Origin: Megamerina dolium
Taxonomy: Eukaryota > Arthropoda > Insecta > Diptera > Megamerinidae
DNA length: 64,000 nucleotides
Direction: 5' to 3'
Assembly: GCA_963854835.1 (NCBI GenBank)
Contig: OY978527.1
Location: 42,792,040 to 42,856,039, forward strand
Shown here piece after piece: positions 1 through 10,975 of the stretch. The notes beneath the pieces are model-generated. The model worked only from the letters and a program-made list of their open reading frames with translations, had not been told where the DNA came from and did no database searches. Numbering within the stretch: the first letter of the stretch is position 1; each line of letters begins with the position of its first letter. The position numbers and the translations under genes were made by a program.

Positions 1-129
1 CATAAATACTGTTACAACATTGAACATTGATAGCGGTATCCCTATTATAGCTCTATTTAAGTGTGAAATAAAAAAAGGCGATATTTTCAAAATGCTCCGC
101 CCGCTCGAGATTAGTTAAATGTTCATCTA

Positions 130-755
130 CTGATGCATAAAACTGTTTGAGGAGTCTGAAGCTGTTAAAAACCGCCACCAGTCGGGCCGCTCACCCACAG
201 TTCGGATGCCGGCAGTCATCGAAGCCGTCAAATCAAAAATTCAGCGAAATCTTCTACGAAAAGAGAAAATCATGGCCCGGGAGATGAATGTCTGGCAAAA
301 ATTCAATGAGTCGAATTTTTAAGATAGACTTAGGACATGGAGCTTCGAAACGTTTTACCGGACATTTCTTGACTGCAGCTTTGAACAAAAAACCAATTGG
401 ATGGAAAAATGCAAACATCTTTTGGTGAAGCACGCTGATAAATTGCACAGACAAATCTTGTTTGCCGATGAACAAATTTTTACAGTCTTTTTTACGTTCA
501 GGAAAAATTTCCAGGACTTTCTGTGGCGGCCCTGCAGAATGGGTGTCTGGCAGTCCTAACTTGAGCCTACATAATTAAAAATTGTGTACAGTTTTAGAGT
601 ATATAGTTTGCCACAAACGAGACATCAACATTGATTATTTTTGATTCGTGCTGTGACCAATTTTCCAATGTACGAGCTGTATGCGGCCATTGATGATTGG
701 CCAGTCCGACTTAAGGTGTGTGTTAATTCCAAAAGCGGATACCTCGAATTAATAT
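130..755 (+). pseudogene. Tc1/mariner-superfamily transposase remnant (maT/DD37D-like)
   Basis: Conceptual translation in shifting frames gives a broken cut-and-paste transposase. Visible pieces in order are a GR-rich linker and helix-turn-helix part (SGRSPTVRMPAVIEAVK, then KIMAREMN), the first catalytic block (ILFADEQIFT, D kept), then after a deletion near 490-520 the block EWVSGSPNLSLHN, and a C-terminal tail (AAIDDWPVRLKVCVNSKSGY) ending near 755. The usual third block is SPDLNPLDY; here the LDY aspartate is replaced (LHN), and the block carrying the second aspartate is missing. At least one stop and one frameshift separate the parts, so it is dead. I see no inverted terminal repeats. 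Assignment to the superfamily is firm; the maT-like subfamily is inferred from remembered family motifs. Confidence 0.6.
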
Positions 756-1945
756 TTTTTGTAAACAATATACTCGTATATCAGTAAATATGCAAAAAAA
801 AATGTTTTTTTTTCCATAAACATTGAATATATTTAATTTTATAGCATAAAATGTGTGTAACAGTATTTATGTCCCTACTAAGTACACTACATTCGAGTAC
901 ATGACCATTATGATATCTCAATGATGTTGTTATTTTTGTTAATATTTTTTTTTTATTGTACACAAATTTGCATATAAATAATATCATATTTTTGCACTCA
1001 TACATTCGATAATACACCACCAAATAATATTAGAATATAAGAACGACTATGTATACACTGAATTAAGCCGTAATCCACGTAAAAGGTATGCGTCTAATTG
1101 GTAAATTCATATTATTAAAAGTGGTTTTTTAGTTGCTTTTGCAGTTGATTATTGCAAATGCTAGAAAGATCTCTAGCACTTGATAATTTCATATAAACGA
1201 ATTATTGTTTTCCGTGGAATCTAGAATACTCCAATAGACTCACGTACGTTTAAAAAAGAAATTTACAAATAAAACTCTATATAGATCGAGTGAAGATAAT
1301 GCTAATTTTGTTGTTGGAATTTTTGTTATAATCAAAACTCTTCATAATGTTATCATATAAACATTTATAAACATTTATTTACATAGATGTGTGCATATGT
1401 TGTAACTTACATATATCAAATTTTTGTGTACATATAAATACGACTGACAAATACGTTATGTTTGACAATCCATGACACTATCGAAGCTGCAGAATTATTT
1501 TAAATTTAATCCATTTTTATACTATTTGGTACATATTGTTTGCTTTCATTTTGTATACAAGTAAATAAAAAGTGGAAATACTACACGGTATATCAGTGAT
1601 TAGAATTTTTTTGAGTGACCCATGGGAGGTTGTAGGTCTGGTAAAGTATATAGGTAACACAAAACCATATTTGAAAAAATTTTAGCTCTCTAAAAATTTC
1701 AATTGTTTGTTTTCTGATGGAGATTTTTGGATCACTTGTATGATTTAGCAAGCTAAAACGCTACCATTTTGTGGAATGATAAAAATTTGACATTTCGAAG
1801 TAAATGTTTTTGTGAATGCTCTTCTTCTCGTACATCATTGTGCGAAATATCATTTTAAATATCTATTCACTTTCTGTCAAAATCAGTCAAAAGTCTTCAG
1901 TTTGATTGTGCGCATCATATTTTTTTATTTTCTTTTTTTTTCACT
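756..1945. other. AT-rich non-coding spacer
   Basis: No coding sequence, RNA gene or repeat is recognised. The last 300 bases may be leader sequence of the mariner that follows, but I could not identify its terminal repeat. Confidence 0.5.
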
Positions 1946-2580
1946 ATGGAAAATTTTAAGAATTGCCGAAAAACAGCATTTGAGGGAAGTTCTGTTAAGT
2001 ACGACTGAAAGTCATCGTTTGCTTCTGGAATTGTATGGCACAATTCTCTATCCAATACACAGTGTAAGAAGTGATTTATGCTCTTCAAAAATTGTGATTT
2101 TGACATCAAAAACAAAGAAGGCTCTGCACAGTCGAAAAAGTTGGAAAAGGAGGATTTGGGTATATTACTCAACCAAGACCTGGTTGAACCATAACGGGAG
2201 TGCTGTACCGACAACAATTGATGCGATTGAAGAGAGCAATAATCGAGAAACGGCCGGAATATGCAATCAGACGGGAGTCGGTAATTTTTCACCATGACAA
2301 CGCACAGCCACACATTGCTATTCCGGTCAAAACTATATTGCTAATAGCGGATGTTACGTATTACCCCACCCGCCTTATAGCCCAGACCTTGGCGTCTTCA
2401 GATTACCACTTGTACCGGTCCATGCAGAACGCCTTTAACGGAATATGCTGCACTTCAATCATCTGAATCAAAAACTGGCTCGATTCGTTTTTGGCGGCCA
2501 AGCTGGCGAAGTTCTATAAGGTTAGAATCCACAAATTGCCTGAAAGATGGGGAAATATCAGAGTTAAAATTCATTTCTAA
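1946..2580 (+). pseudogene. Mariner transposase with large internal deletion
   Basis: This is a mariner (DD34D) transposase fossil. An ATG at 1946 opens a broken N-terminal part, continued in another frame by AEKQHLREVLL and ESHRLLLELYG, then after a frameshift by CDFDIKNKEGSAQSKKLEKE. About 2195 the reading jumps to VLYRQQLMRLKRAIIEKRPE, so the middle, including the first catalytic aspartate (normally TGDE), has been lost. The second aspartate (VIFHHDNAQPH) and third (LASSDYHLYRSM) remain, followed by the tail IKNWLDSFLAAK and HKLPERWG and a stop at 2578. The stop lies 5 bp from the stop of the opposing Tc1 gene. No inverted terminal repeat or 3' untranslated part follows. It is inactive. 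Confidence 0.75.
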
Positions 2581-2585
2581 TTTGT

Positions 2586-3561
2586 TTAATACTTCGTCGA
2601 AAATCCTCGGTTGTTTAAAACTGATCGACATCGCTTCGGCATGGAATCAACTAGGTTTTTGCAGACGGAAACCGGAATTGCGTTCCATGAATCTTGAATA
2701 AGTTGCCAAAGCTCGTCGCTGTTACTTGGACACTTTCCTCTTATTGACGCTTTTACTATATTCCACAAATTTTCGATGGGGTTTAGATCTCCATCACAGT
2801 AATTTGTTGACCCCAAACCACTCTTTTGTACACTTCGCCGTGTGTTTGGGGTCATTGTCTTGCTGAAATATCCACCTAAGTGGCATATTATCTTCAGCGT
2901 ACGTTAGCATACAATCGTGAAGAATTGCAACATAATCTGTTGCCTTCATAGTGCCCTGTATGCGATGGAGCAGCCCCACACCATTGTATGAAAATGATCC
3001 CCAGACCATAATGTTCCCGCCGCCATGTTTAACGGTCTTTATTGTATATTTAGGATTATAGGCTGTGTTTGGAGGTCTTCTTACGTGATGAATACCTCGA
3101 TCTGAATTAAACAAGTTTATTTTTGTCTCGTCTGACCAAAGAATGTTACGCCATTTTTCTTTAGACCAACACACATGTTCATCAGCAAACTTTAGTCTTT
3201 GTTGCACGTTCCTTTTGGATAGCATAGACACTTTTCTCGGGCTTCGAGACTTGAAGTTTTCCTTTATAAGCACTTTGCGAATAGTTGATGGATCGACATC
3301 AATATTCAACTCACTTTTAATTTGTTTGGATGAGATAAACGGATTCTTCTTAACGCAGCGCATTATATTTTTTTTGACTGACAGTGTAATTTTTGGCTTT
3401 CTGCCACGCGTTTCACTCTGGGGAACCCTCTTAACTGCGTTCTCCACCATTGTTTTGGAAATTTTGAGAAATTCCGCCACTTTTCTATACGAATTCCCCT
3501 GTTTGACCAAATTTTTAATGTGTTCTCCAGTTTTCAGATCGCGGTGCTTACCCTTTCCCAT
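2586..3561 (-). pseudogene. Tc1-like (DD34E-type) transposase, nearly complete, one lesion
   Basis: This Tc1-family transposase would bind the terminal repeats and cut and paste the element into TA sites. The ATG at 3561 begins MGKGKHRDLKTGEHIK, the usual start of the family, followed by two helix-turn-helix segments separated by the GRKPK hook at about residues 53-57. Catalytic aspartates are visible in ILWSDETKINLF and IFQQDNDPKHTA, and the glutamate in NPIENLW. The 255-codon frame ends near 2795, where about 15-16 bases covering the conserved WPAQSPD segment are missing. Reading resumes in the other frame and runs to a stop at 2586 (NNRGFSTKY). Except for that lesion the protein is close to the normal length of about 340 residues. 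The 5' terminal region survives (3690-3917); the 3' one is absent. Confidence 0.85.
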
Positions 3562-3689
3562 ATCTATCCAATAAGGAAAAAAGCCAAGCTCTAATTGATT
3601 GGTATTAAAACTAAAAGTAGTATTCTTACCTTATCTCTGAAAAAAAAACAAGTTTTAGTGAAGATATTTACGATATTGTTTTGAAACGA

Positions 3690-3917
3690 CACAATGTCCT
3701 TATTAATTCGCACAACCGTACACTGGCTTTGTTGAACACTGAATGACTTTTAACAAAATGTGTGCAAATACTTTGCATTTATGTAACGGAACTTGTTTTT
3801 GGAAATAGTGAGTGACGATAATATACCGTTAACTGGAAGCAATTTGCTCGGCTTACTTAGATTGTATTGAAGTTTCGTTTTGACGCGTCTCTGTCCTTAT
3901 TATTTTTCACATAACTG
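3690..3917 (-). repeat. 5' terminal region of the Tc1-like element, IR/DR type
   Basis: Upstream of the transposase start, a motif (GTCCTTATTA on the plus strand) occurs at 3695-3719 and again at 3893-3917, each ending in a Tc1-like terminus; the outer one abuts TA at 3918-3919. Two direct copies about 200 bp apart inside one end is the IR/DR layout known for Tc1 relatives, where the transposase binds both copies. No partner end is present beyond the transposase stop. Confidence 0.6.
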
Positions 3918-3919
3918 TA

Positions 3920-5524
3920 TATAAAAATAAATCCAGAAATGAAGTTGAAAAAAAAAATGATAATAGAATTATCTGGTTGAATTTTATATGGAATTGAGAA
4001 AAAATACCATAACGAACCTATATATTGTATATAAGATGTAACAACTTTTTAAATAAATATGAGTACGTATCATCTTATTGAGCTGCGAATTCATTAGATA
4101 TTAGAGATTTTTGCAAGTTAAATATAAATAAGAAATTTTGTACATTGAAATTATAGTTTCTTATATACAGGTTGCTTTACTTTCACTTTCAATATAAAAA
4201 GTTTACGCCACCATGTATTCGTTTGAAATTTAGAACCAATTGAAAAATGTAAACCGATTTTGATTTTTTGTTTTTTTTGTTTTTTGTCATACATTCTCGT
4301 ATTTGTATTACTTTGTTTTATTTATTTGTTAATCATACATACACTATACCATACTTTTTAACTTCAAATGCACTTCTGCCTGTAAATGTACATCATTGGT
4401 GATGGTGAATAAATATGACTGAGTATGTACTCAAAGTCGAAGCTATGCATAAGTCTTCAATCATTGTCAAAAAACGCAAGTATACGAAATGTATGTATAT
4501 TTCAACAATAAAACGAAGATATACATATAACAATCATTCAATCAAATTGTTAGTATTGTACCCATATATCACCATTAAATGTAATACGTTTGAAGAATCG
4601 ATCTACTACAGTCATGTCTAAATTTAACATGCCAAACAATATCAGAAGAGCTGTGTAATATTATATCGAAAAGGGATATTTGCATGTATGGTAAATATGT
4701 GAAAATAACGTAAACAGATAATCACTAATAGGAAATGATAAATAGTCCACTTTCAATATAAATTTTAATATAATATTTAATGTGTATTCTTCCAAAAATG
4801 TTGCCATATACTTCGAGTACAATTGATCTTAGCAAAAAGAGAAATATATATTTATCAAAATTAATATATTTACAATCGAATTGTCGAAGCCTGAACCCTT
4901 TAGCTAGAGCTGATCATGTTTGGAATCTACAACTACCGCCAGTGAGCACGAAGTAACCATTATCGATTATTATTTCATTCGGCAACTTGAACCTAGTTGC
5001 TATCAATGAATTCTGTTCATTCTTTCGAAATTCAAAATTCGAAATATTTAAATAAACATTTACAAATATCGTGCATAAACTTATAAGTTCTGCATATTCA
5101 TAGTACTCTCTATCTATTTACTTGTACATAGATACAATTGCACTCGTACAATGATGACGAAAACGTGCAAAGCATTTTATTAAGAAAACTAAAGACCAAC
5201 GTGATGCAATTTCATGTGTACAAAAATGCAGAAGAAACAAAAAAAAATGAGAATGATAATAAAAAGTAAACTTTAAAAGAAAAGAAAAAATTAATATTAA
5301 TTTAGCAGCAAATATAAGAATAATGCAAAGTTATGTTCGAACCAGTATTGTCATGGTGTAGTTTTATTGTTGTATGACTATCATATTATAGTTATCAAAT
5401 ATTCCATTGCAATGCGTAATGAAAATGTGCAATAAACGCATACACTTTATACAATACAAAACAAAAAATGGAACAAATGAAATAGATGAAAAAATTCCAG
5501 ATGAATATTAAGAAGAAGAAAAAA
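3920..5524. other. AT-rich non-coding spacer
   Basis: No gene or recognised repeat. Base composition is AT-rich with short homopolymer runs. Confidence 0.5.
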
Positions 5525-7115
5525 TCTCCTTACAGTCGGCTGGGGCCGACCAAACTATACCCTGCATATGTAGATTTGTATATAAAAAGTTTACTCGAAT
5601 ATCCAACTTTTCTTTTATTTCCACTTTTCGAGAAACAATTTTTGCATATACTACTAATTTACACCCGAAATATGGTTGACTTTGACGAAGTAAAAGGATT
5701 TTAAGATAATTCCGAGGCTTAGTATGGGAGCTATATAAAAAGTGGGCGTGGCTTACCACTTTCTAGTAAATCCAATTAATTTTTCAATGTTAATCCACAC
5801 CTTAAATTTGGTGTCCTACGTTGAATAGTTTCTAAGTTATAGTGGTTAACATTTTTGTTTAATTTCCTCAACTTTGTATGGGAGCCCCATGAAGGAGTGG
5901 GCGTGGCACACTGATTTTCTGCCAGATTTTTGCCGACTACGATATTAATTTAAGTGTCAATTATCGTTATTGTAGACAGAAGATTGCCTAAGTTACAGCT
6001 GTTTCAATTTAAAATTTGTATGGGGGCTACCATAAACACTGGGCGTGGTGCCCAGTGTTTATGGTAGTGTTTTCTGTGTTTTCAGTGTTTTCTGTGAGCC
6101 TAGTTGCTCATACAATACTAATCCACACCTTAAATCTCGTTATTCTACGCTGAATAGTTTGCAAGTTATAACCGGTAACATTTTTTTTAATTTCCGCAAC
6201 TTTGTATGGGAGACCCAAAAAGGAGTGGGTATGGCACACTGATTTTCTGCCAGATTATTACCGACTACGATATTAATTTAAGTGTCAATTATGGTTATTC
6301 TAGACAGAAGATTGCCGAAGTTACAGCTGTTTCAATTTAAAATTTGTATGGGGGCTACGATAAACACTGGGCGTGGTGCGCCCATTTTCTGTGAGCCTAG
6401 TTGCTCGTACAATACTAATCCACACCTTAAATCTCGTTATTCTACGCTGAATAGTTTGCAAGTTATAACCGGTAACATTTTTTTTAATTTCCGCAACTTT
6501 GTATGGGAGACCCAAAAAGGAGTGGGTATGGCACACTGATTTTGTGCCATATTATTTCTGACTACCATGTTAATCTAAGTGTTAATTATGGTTATTCTGG
6601 ACAGAAGATTGTAGAAGTTACAGCTGTTTCAATTTTAAAGAAGTACAGACACTTTGTATGGGAGCTACGCTAAAAGGTAGGCGTGGCTCACCCACTTTTG
6701 GCGAGGTTATATAGTAGTATAATATAACTCTATTGCAAAATATTGTTGTCCCAAGTGGTATATTATGTGAGTTATAGCAAGTTAAAGATTTTGAAAATTT
6801 CGAGGTTAGTCGCTTTGAATGCTTGGTGTGGGCGTGGTTATTGACCGATCATGCCCAATATCAATCCCCTCCGTACCCTTGGATCATAGATTACTTATGC
6901 CAAATTTCATCGAAATAGCTCAATATTTACTCAAGTTATCGTGCGAACCAGCCAGGTGACAGACAGACGGACGGACGGACATCGTTAAATCGAAAATTTA
7001 ATCGACGCTGATCACGAATATATATCCATGTCTATATCTCCGGAGATTCCTTCAAGTGGACACAAACATCTGACCGAAATGAATATACCATGCATATTGC
7101 ATTATGCAGGGTATA
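5525..7115 (+). mobile_element. Modular GTCY element, copy 1 (8 modules)
   Basis: First of four copies of a non-coding element. The left end starts TCTCCTTACAG with a small hairpin (GTCGGC, loop TGGG, GCCGAC) and the 13-mer TATACCCTGCATA at 5556-5568; the right end carries the inverse 13-mer at 7103-7115. Between them lie eight modules of about 150 bp, each marked by a GTATGGGAG-type phrase about 20 bp before GTGGGCGTGG or a variant, at 5742, 5897, 6039, 6225, 6367, 6522, 6677 and 6829. A short run of GACG/GACA units (about 6978) is followed by TATATATTC and TGATCAGCG boxes in the opposite orientation. This GTCY tract beside a conserved core resembles the mini-me elements described in flies; family assignment is an inference. 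Open frames inside are shared between copies only because the DNA is repeated. Confidence 0.75.
6027..6067. repeat. Perfect 18-bp inverted repeat with 5-base loop
   Basis: Arms 6027-6044 and 6050-6067 are perfectly complementary around the loop GTGGT. The right arm is absent from the equivalent place in the neighbouring module (6345-6400) and in the other copies, so it looks like a local inverted copy made by template switching inside copy 1. Confidence 0.85.
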
Positions 7116-7663
7116 AAAAGAGAGGAGCAATGTAGACATGCATTGTTGTTAATATATGCATGTACAATGCTTGCTGATTTGTCGCCAACAAATGAATGAA
7201 TAAATGAATGAATGAATGATTGAATGATTGAGAAAATAAAATTTACAAAATATTCTCTAAGAAAAATGTATGATGATGCTCAGTCTCACAACAAAATTGT
7301 GATATTATTAGTAGATGATATTTTCCTTATATGACAATCATTTCAAAAAAGAACTTGTGCACTGTTACTAAGTCAATTAGCAGGTTAAAGTAAGACTTTC
7401 CTTACGATAGTGTATGCAAACATAAACAAAGGAACCTACTATGTATATTATACATTTACAATATATTGTAAGAAGAAGAAATAAGAGAAGTTTTAATGAC
7501 CTTCTACTAAAACGAGAATTGACATGATTTTTCACATGATTAGTGTAACCGTCATAACCTAAACTCAAAGAATCGAGATTGTATTGTGTTCATTGTTCCA
7601 TTTGTCACACCTACAAGAAGAAGAGGTTACATATAAGGAAATTTATATACATGTAGTACTGAT

Positions 7664-7714
7664 CAGAATCACGCTCTGAGTCGATTTAGCCATGACTGTC
7701 TGTCTGTTCGCCCT
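7664..7714 (+). repeat. Isolated GTCY-type core fragment
   Basis: The stretch has TGATCAGAATCACG, GAGTCGATTTAGCC and then GTCTGTCTGTTC. This is the order of boxes next to the microsatellite in the modular elements (TGATCAGCG, CGATTTAACG, GTCC/GTCT tract), but the sequence is closer to the mini-me core I know from Drosophila. It is probably a relic of a related family. Confidence 0.4.
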
Positions 7715-8638
7715 TAATTGCCTGCATCTACTTGTACATACCTATAGAGTTGCATGTAGGAGTGCTATATAAATAAAAATAAATACAATTTTTAATTGAA
7801 GTTTCTTCATAGATAACATATGTGGTACACGATTGCATCTACTCGTTCATATACTGAATAACATGAGATTTTCTGAGTCGTGAAAATATGTTACAGATTT
7901 TATTTTTCTGTTATTGTTTTATTATTATAAAGCGACTTACAATAACAATAACGCTACCAGCACTACCAACTTGATAACAAAAAAAAAAAAAAAAACAGAA
8001 AAAAGAAGATAATAAATAATAGTAAAAACACGGCACACATACTGCAGCAATTATGCTCATACAGCTAACTAGGAGCAACACTAAAAATAGCTACAATAAA
8101 TCCACCCTCTGCATTTTAACATTTCGCACAAACATGTTAAATTTTGGCAATTTCACTGCATGCTATGGTAACTATACCATGAACAAATAGTTTTGTGCGT
8201 ATGATTTTCTGTGAATTTTGCCATACCATCATACAAAAAAGGCAATGAATATCATGCAAGTACAAAGTTTATATACTTGTTACTCGTACTTACTCTTCAT
8301 ATACGAAGTAATAACTATGCTTGTTTGTACTCGTACATGTATAATGCTAGACTGAAGCTCGGAACAATATGACGCAACATGATTGTAGCAGCATATAAAA
8401 AATAGACCTCTGCTACTATATACACACATAGATTTCTACTCAAAAAAAAAAAAATAGTAAGCAAAGTGATGTAAGCTATTTTACTAATATAGAAAAAACC
8501 AGCAAGTTAATATCGGTAGCAATAACAACAAAAAAACAGTCTAGGGATAACCAATCTGAAATTAAATTATGCTACCGGATGTTACTGTCTTTCTTAAACA
8601 CTGTGATTTCTTCTTAAGCACTTTGTATATAGCAGCAT

Positions 8639-8692
8639 ATGTATATGTGTATATGTGTATATGTGTATATGTGTTTATGTGTATATGTGTTT
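8639..8692 (+). repeat. (TATGTG)n microsatellite
   Basis: About nine imperfect hexamers of TATGTG with one TTTATG-type variant; no link to a gene. Confidence 0.9.
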
Positions 8693-9461
8693 ACCATCTT
8701 CACTCAAACTTGCTTGCATCTGAGTAGAAATATATATGCATATATGCCCAGAAGAAATACACGTAATTGAAGATGATGTTTTCGTAGACATTTTTTATAG
8801 ACATATCGTCGCATAGCCAAAAGATTATCATTTGTAAACAAAAATTAAAGCTTTATGATATTTAGTTATTAATTTATATATATACAAATATGGAATTGTA
8901 TGATAGTTAGTGCAGTATTGATTGATTTATTATAATTTTTTTTTTGTTTTTTTGTTTTGTTAATCACTGTTATATGCTACTCGTTAATATATGTTAATAT
9001 TATTAATAGTTATTATTATTAATAGTCGTAACGTTAACAAACACATTTTATGTAAAAAATAATATTTGTAATAAAAAAAAAATTATTAAATATCAGCAAA
9101 GTTGTGTACTTTTGTCATGTCATCTAGTTTTACCTTTGAAGAGAATCAGCTTCACGACTTTATAAAATTTGCTACAATTGCTGTGAGGCCAGTATGGAAA
9201 GTATTCTCTCCCCAACAGGCTTACCAGCTAGCTCCACTAGTCAAATGAGCTCCCATACAAAACAATCGTAAAAAACAACTGAACACTAATTTGAATCACC
9301 CTTATTTATTTTAGCTAATTTTTAATAACAATTGCATTCGAAAAATCATTTCTCTTCTTCCTTCTTTTTTGTGCTAATTTTGTGTGAGAGCCCCTTTAAG
9401 GAAAAAAGATGGTTGGTATTTGTACATGTTTGGACGAAACTTTTTAGGGGAATAATTAATT

Positions 9462-9791
9462 AGGTTAGGTCATGTGGCTGCCCTCTCTCTGAGAGGAGAC
9501 ACTTAAGGCAGAAATTCCCATTGTGATACCACCAAACTTCTCTTCCAATATTGTTTTGCGTATTACGTTTTGACAGGATTAGAAGACACCTACTTATATT
9601 AGCCGGATCAGAATGACAGAACTCTTGTGACATCATTTTAATTTAGTTTTATCACAGAACTCTTTTAAGGAGCATTTTTGGCACATTGTTACTGCCGGGT
9701 ACCGTTCGAAAGAAAAATCTTTCGATGAGAAATTTTGTTATGATTCAGCCGAGGATTGAACCCACGACCTACAGATCACTGAGCTACGAGC
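9462..9791 (-). mobile_element. tRNA-derived SINE, copy a (tail type 1)
   Basis: Reading the minus strand, the head carries a B-box-like GTGGGTTCAATCC, then the body block with GAACGGTACCC, then the type 1 tail (TCTCAGAGAG...GCAGCCACATGACCTAACC). Part of the tRNA-like head between the A-box and the B-box is deleted. Such elements are transcribed by RNA polymerase III and copied by a partner LINE. It is non-coding. Confidence 0.7.
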
Positions 9792-9980
9792 TTAATTGAT
9801 ACAGATCATATATTTTAAGGTTATAGAGCCGATTCCTGAACAATTATATATTATTTGCCAATTTGCAGACATCTAAAGTTCTGTAGAGAAGCCTCCAATA
9901 TAAAGTAAATATATGGAGTAAGTATGTTCGGAAGAAGTGTTAGATAGAAAATACAGAAAATATTCATGGTGTTGGCTAAT

Positions 9981-10975
9981 TATACCCTGCATAATGCAAT
10001 ATGCATGGTATATTCATTTCGGTCAGATGTTTGTGTCCACTTGAAGGAATCTCCGGAGATATAGACATGGATATATATTCGTGATCAGCGTCGATTAAAT
10101 TTTCGATTTAACGATGTCCGTCCGTCCGTCCGTCCGTCCGTCCGTCCGTCCGTCCGTCTGTCTGTCACCTGGCTGGTTCGCACGATAACTTGAGTAAATA
10201 TTGAGCTATTTCGATGAAATTTGGCATAAGTAATCTATGATCCAAGGGTACGGAGGGGATTGATATTGGGCATGATCGGTCAATAACCACGCCCACACCA
10301 AGCATTCAAAGCGACTAACCTCGAAATTTTCAAAATATTTAACTTGCTATAACTCACATAATATACCACTTGGGACAACAATATTTTGCACATAGGGTTA
10401 TATTATACTACTATATAACCTCGCCAAAAGTGGGTGAGCCACGCCTACTTTCTAGCGTAGCTCCCATACAAAGTGTCTGTACTTCTTTTAAATTGAAACT
10501 GCTGTAACTTCTACAATCTTCTGTCTAGAATAACCATAATTGACACTTAGATTAACACGGCAGTCAGAAATAATATGGCAGAAAATCAATGTGCCACGCC
10601 CACTCCTTTTTGGGGCTCTCATACAAAGTTGAGGAAATTAAACAAAAATGTTAACCACCATAACTTAGAAACTATTCAACGTAGGACACCAAATTTAAGG
10701 TGTGGATTAACATTGAAAAATTAATTGGATTTACTAGAAAGTGGTAAGCCACGCCCACTTTTTATATAGCTCCCATACTAAGCCTCGGAATTATCTTAAA
10801 ATCCTTTTACTTCGTCAAAGTCAACCATATTTCGGGTGTAAATTAGTAGTATATGCAAAAATTGTTTCTCGAAAAGTGGAAATAAAAGAAAAGTTGGATA
10901 TTCGAGTAAACTTTTTATATACAAATCTACATATGCAGGGTATAGTTTGGTCGGCCCCAGCCGACTGTAAGGAGA
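9981..10975 (-). mobile_element. Modular GTCY element, copy 2 (4 modules)
   Basis: Shortest copy, in inverse orientation: TATACCCTGCATA opens it at 9981 and the GTCGGC-type hairpin and TGTAAGGAGA close it at about 10975. Only four module cores (CCACGCCYAC) occur, at 10287, 10439, 10594 and 10749. It has the longest GTCC tract, ten GTCC then two GTCT starting at 10116. No target duplication was seen in the flanks. Confidence 0.75.

Larger units (their letters stand above)
7116..9461. other. AT-rich spacer with simple repeats
   Basis: Holds an (AATG)n-like tract at about 7190-7230, an A-run at about 7979-7995, the GTCY fragment and the TATGTG tract listed separately. No gene was recognised. 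Confidence 0.5.

Noticed and set aside
2200..2466. Separate 88-codon ORF
   Set aside because: It is the C-terminal part of the deleted mariner transposase, not a distinct gene.
5525..7115. Helitron identity for the modular elements because of the hairpin near one end
   Set aside because: No CTRR terminus or TC start at AT sites could be defined, and copy 4 has long flanking direct repeats, unlike Helitrons.
9460..9469. TTAGGTTAGG, resembling the insect telomere repeat
   Set aside because: Only two units, and it is the complement of the AACCTAACC tail of the SINE.
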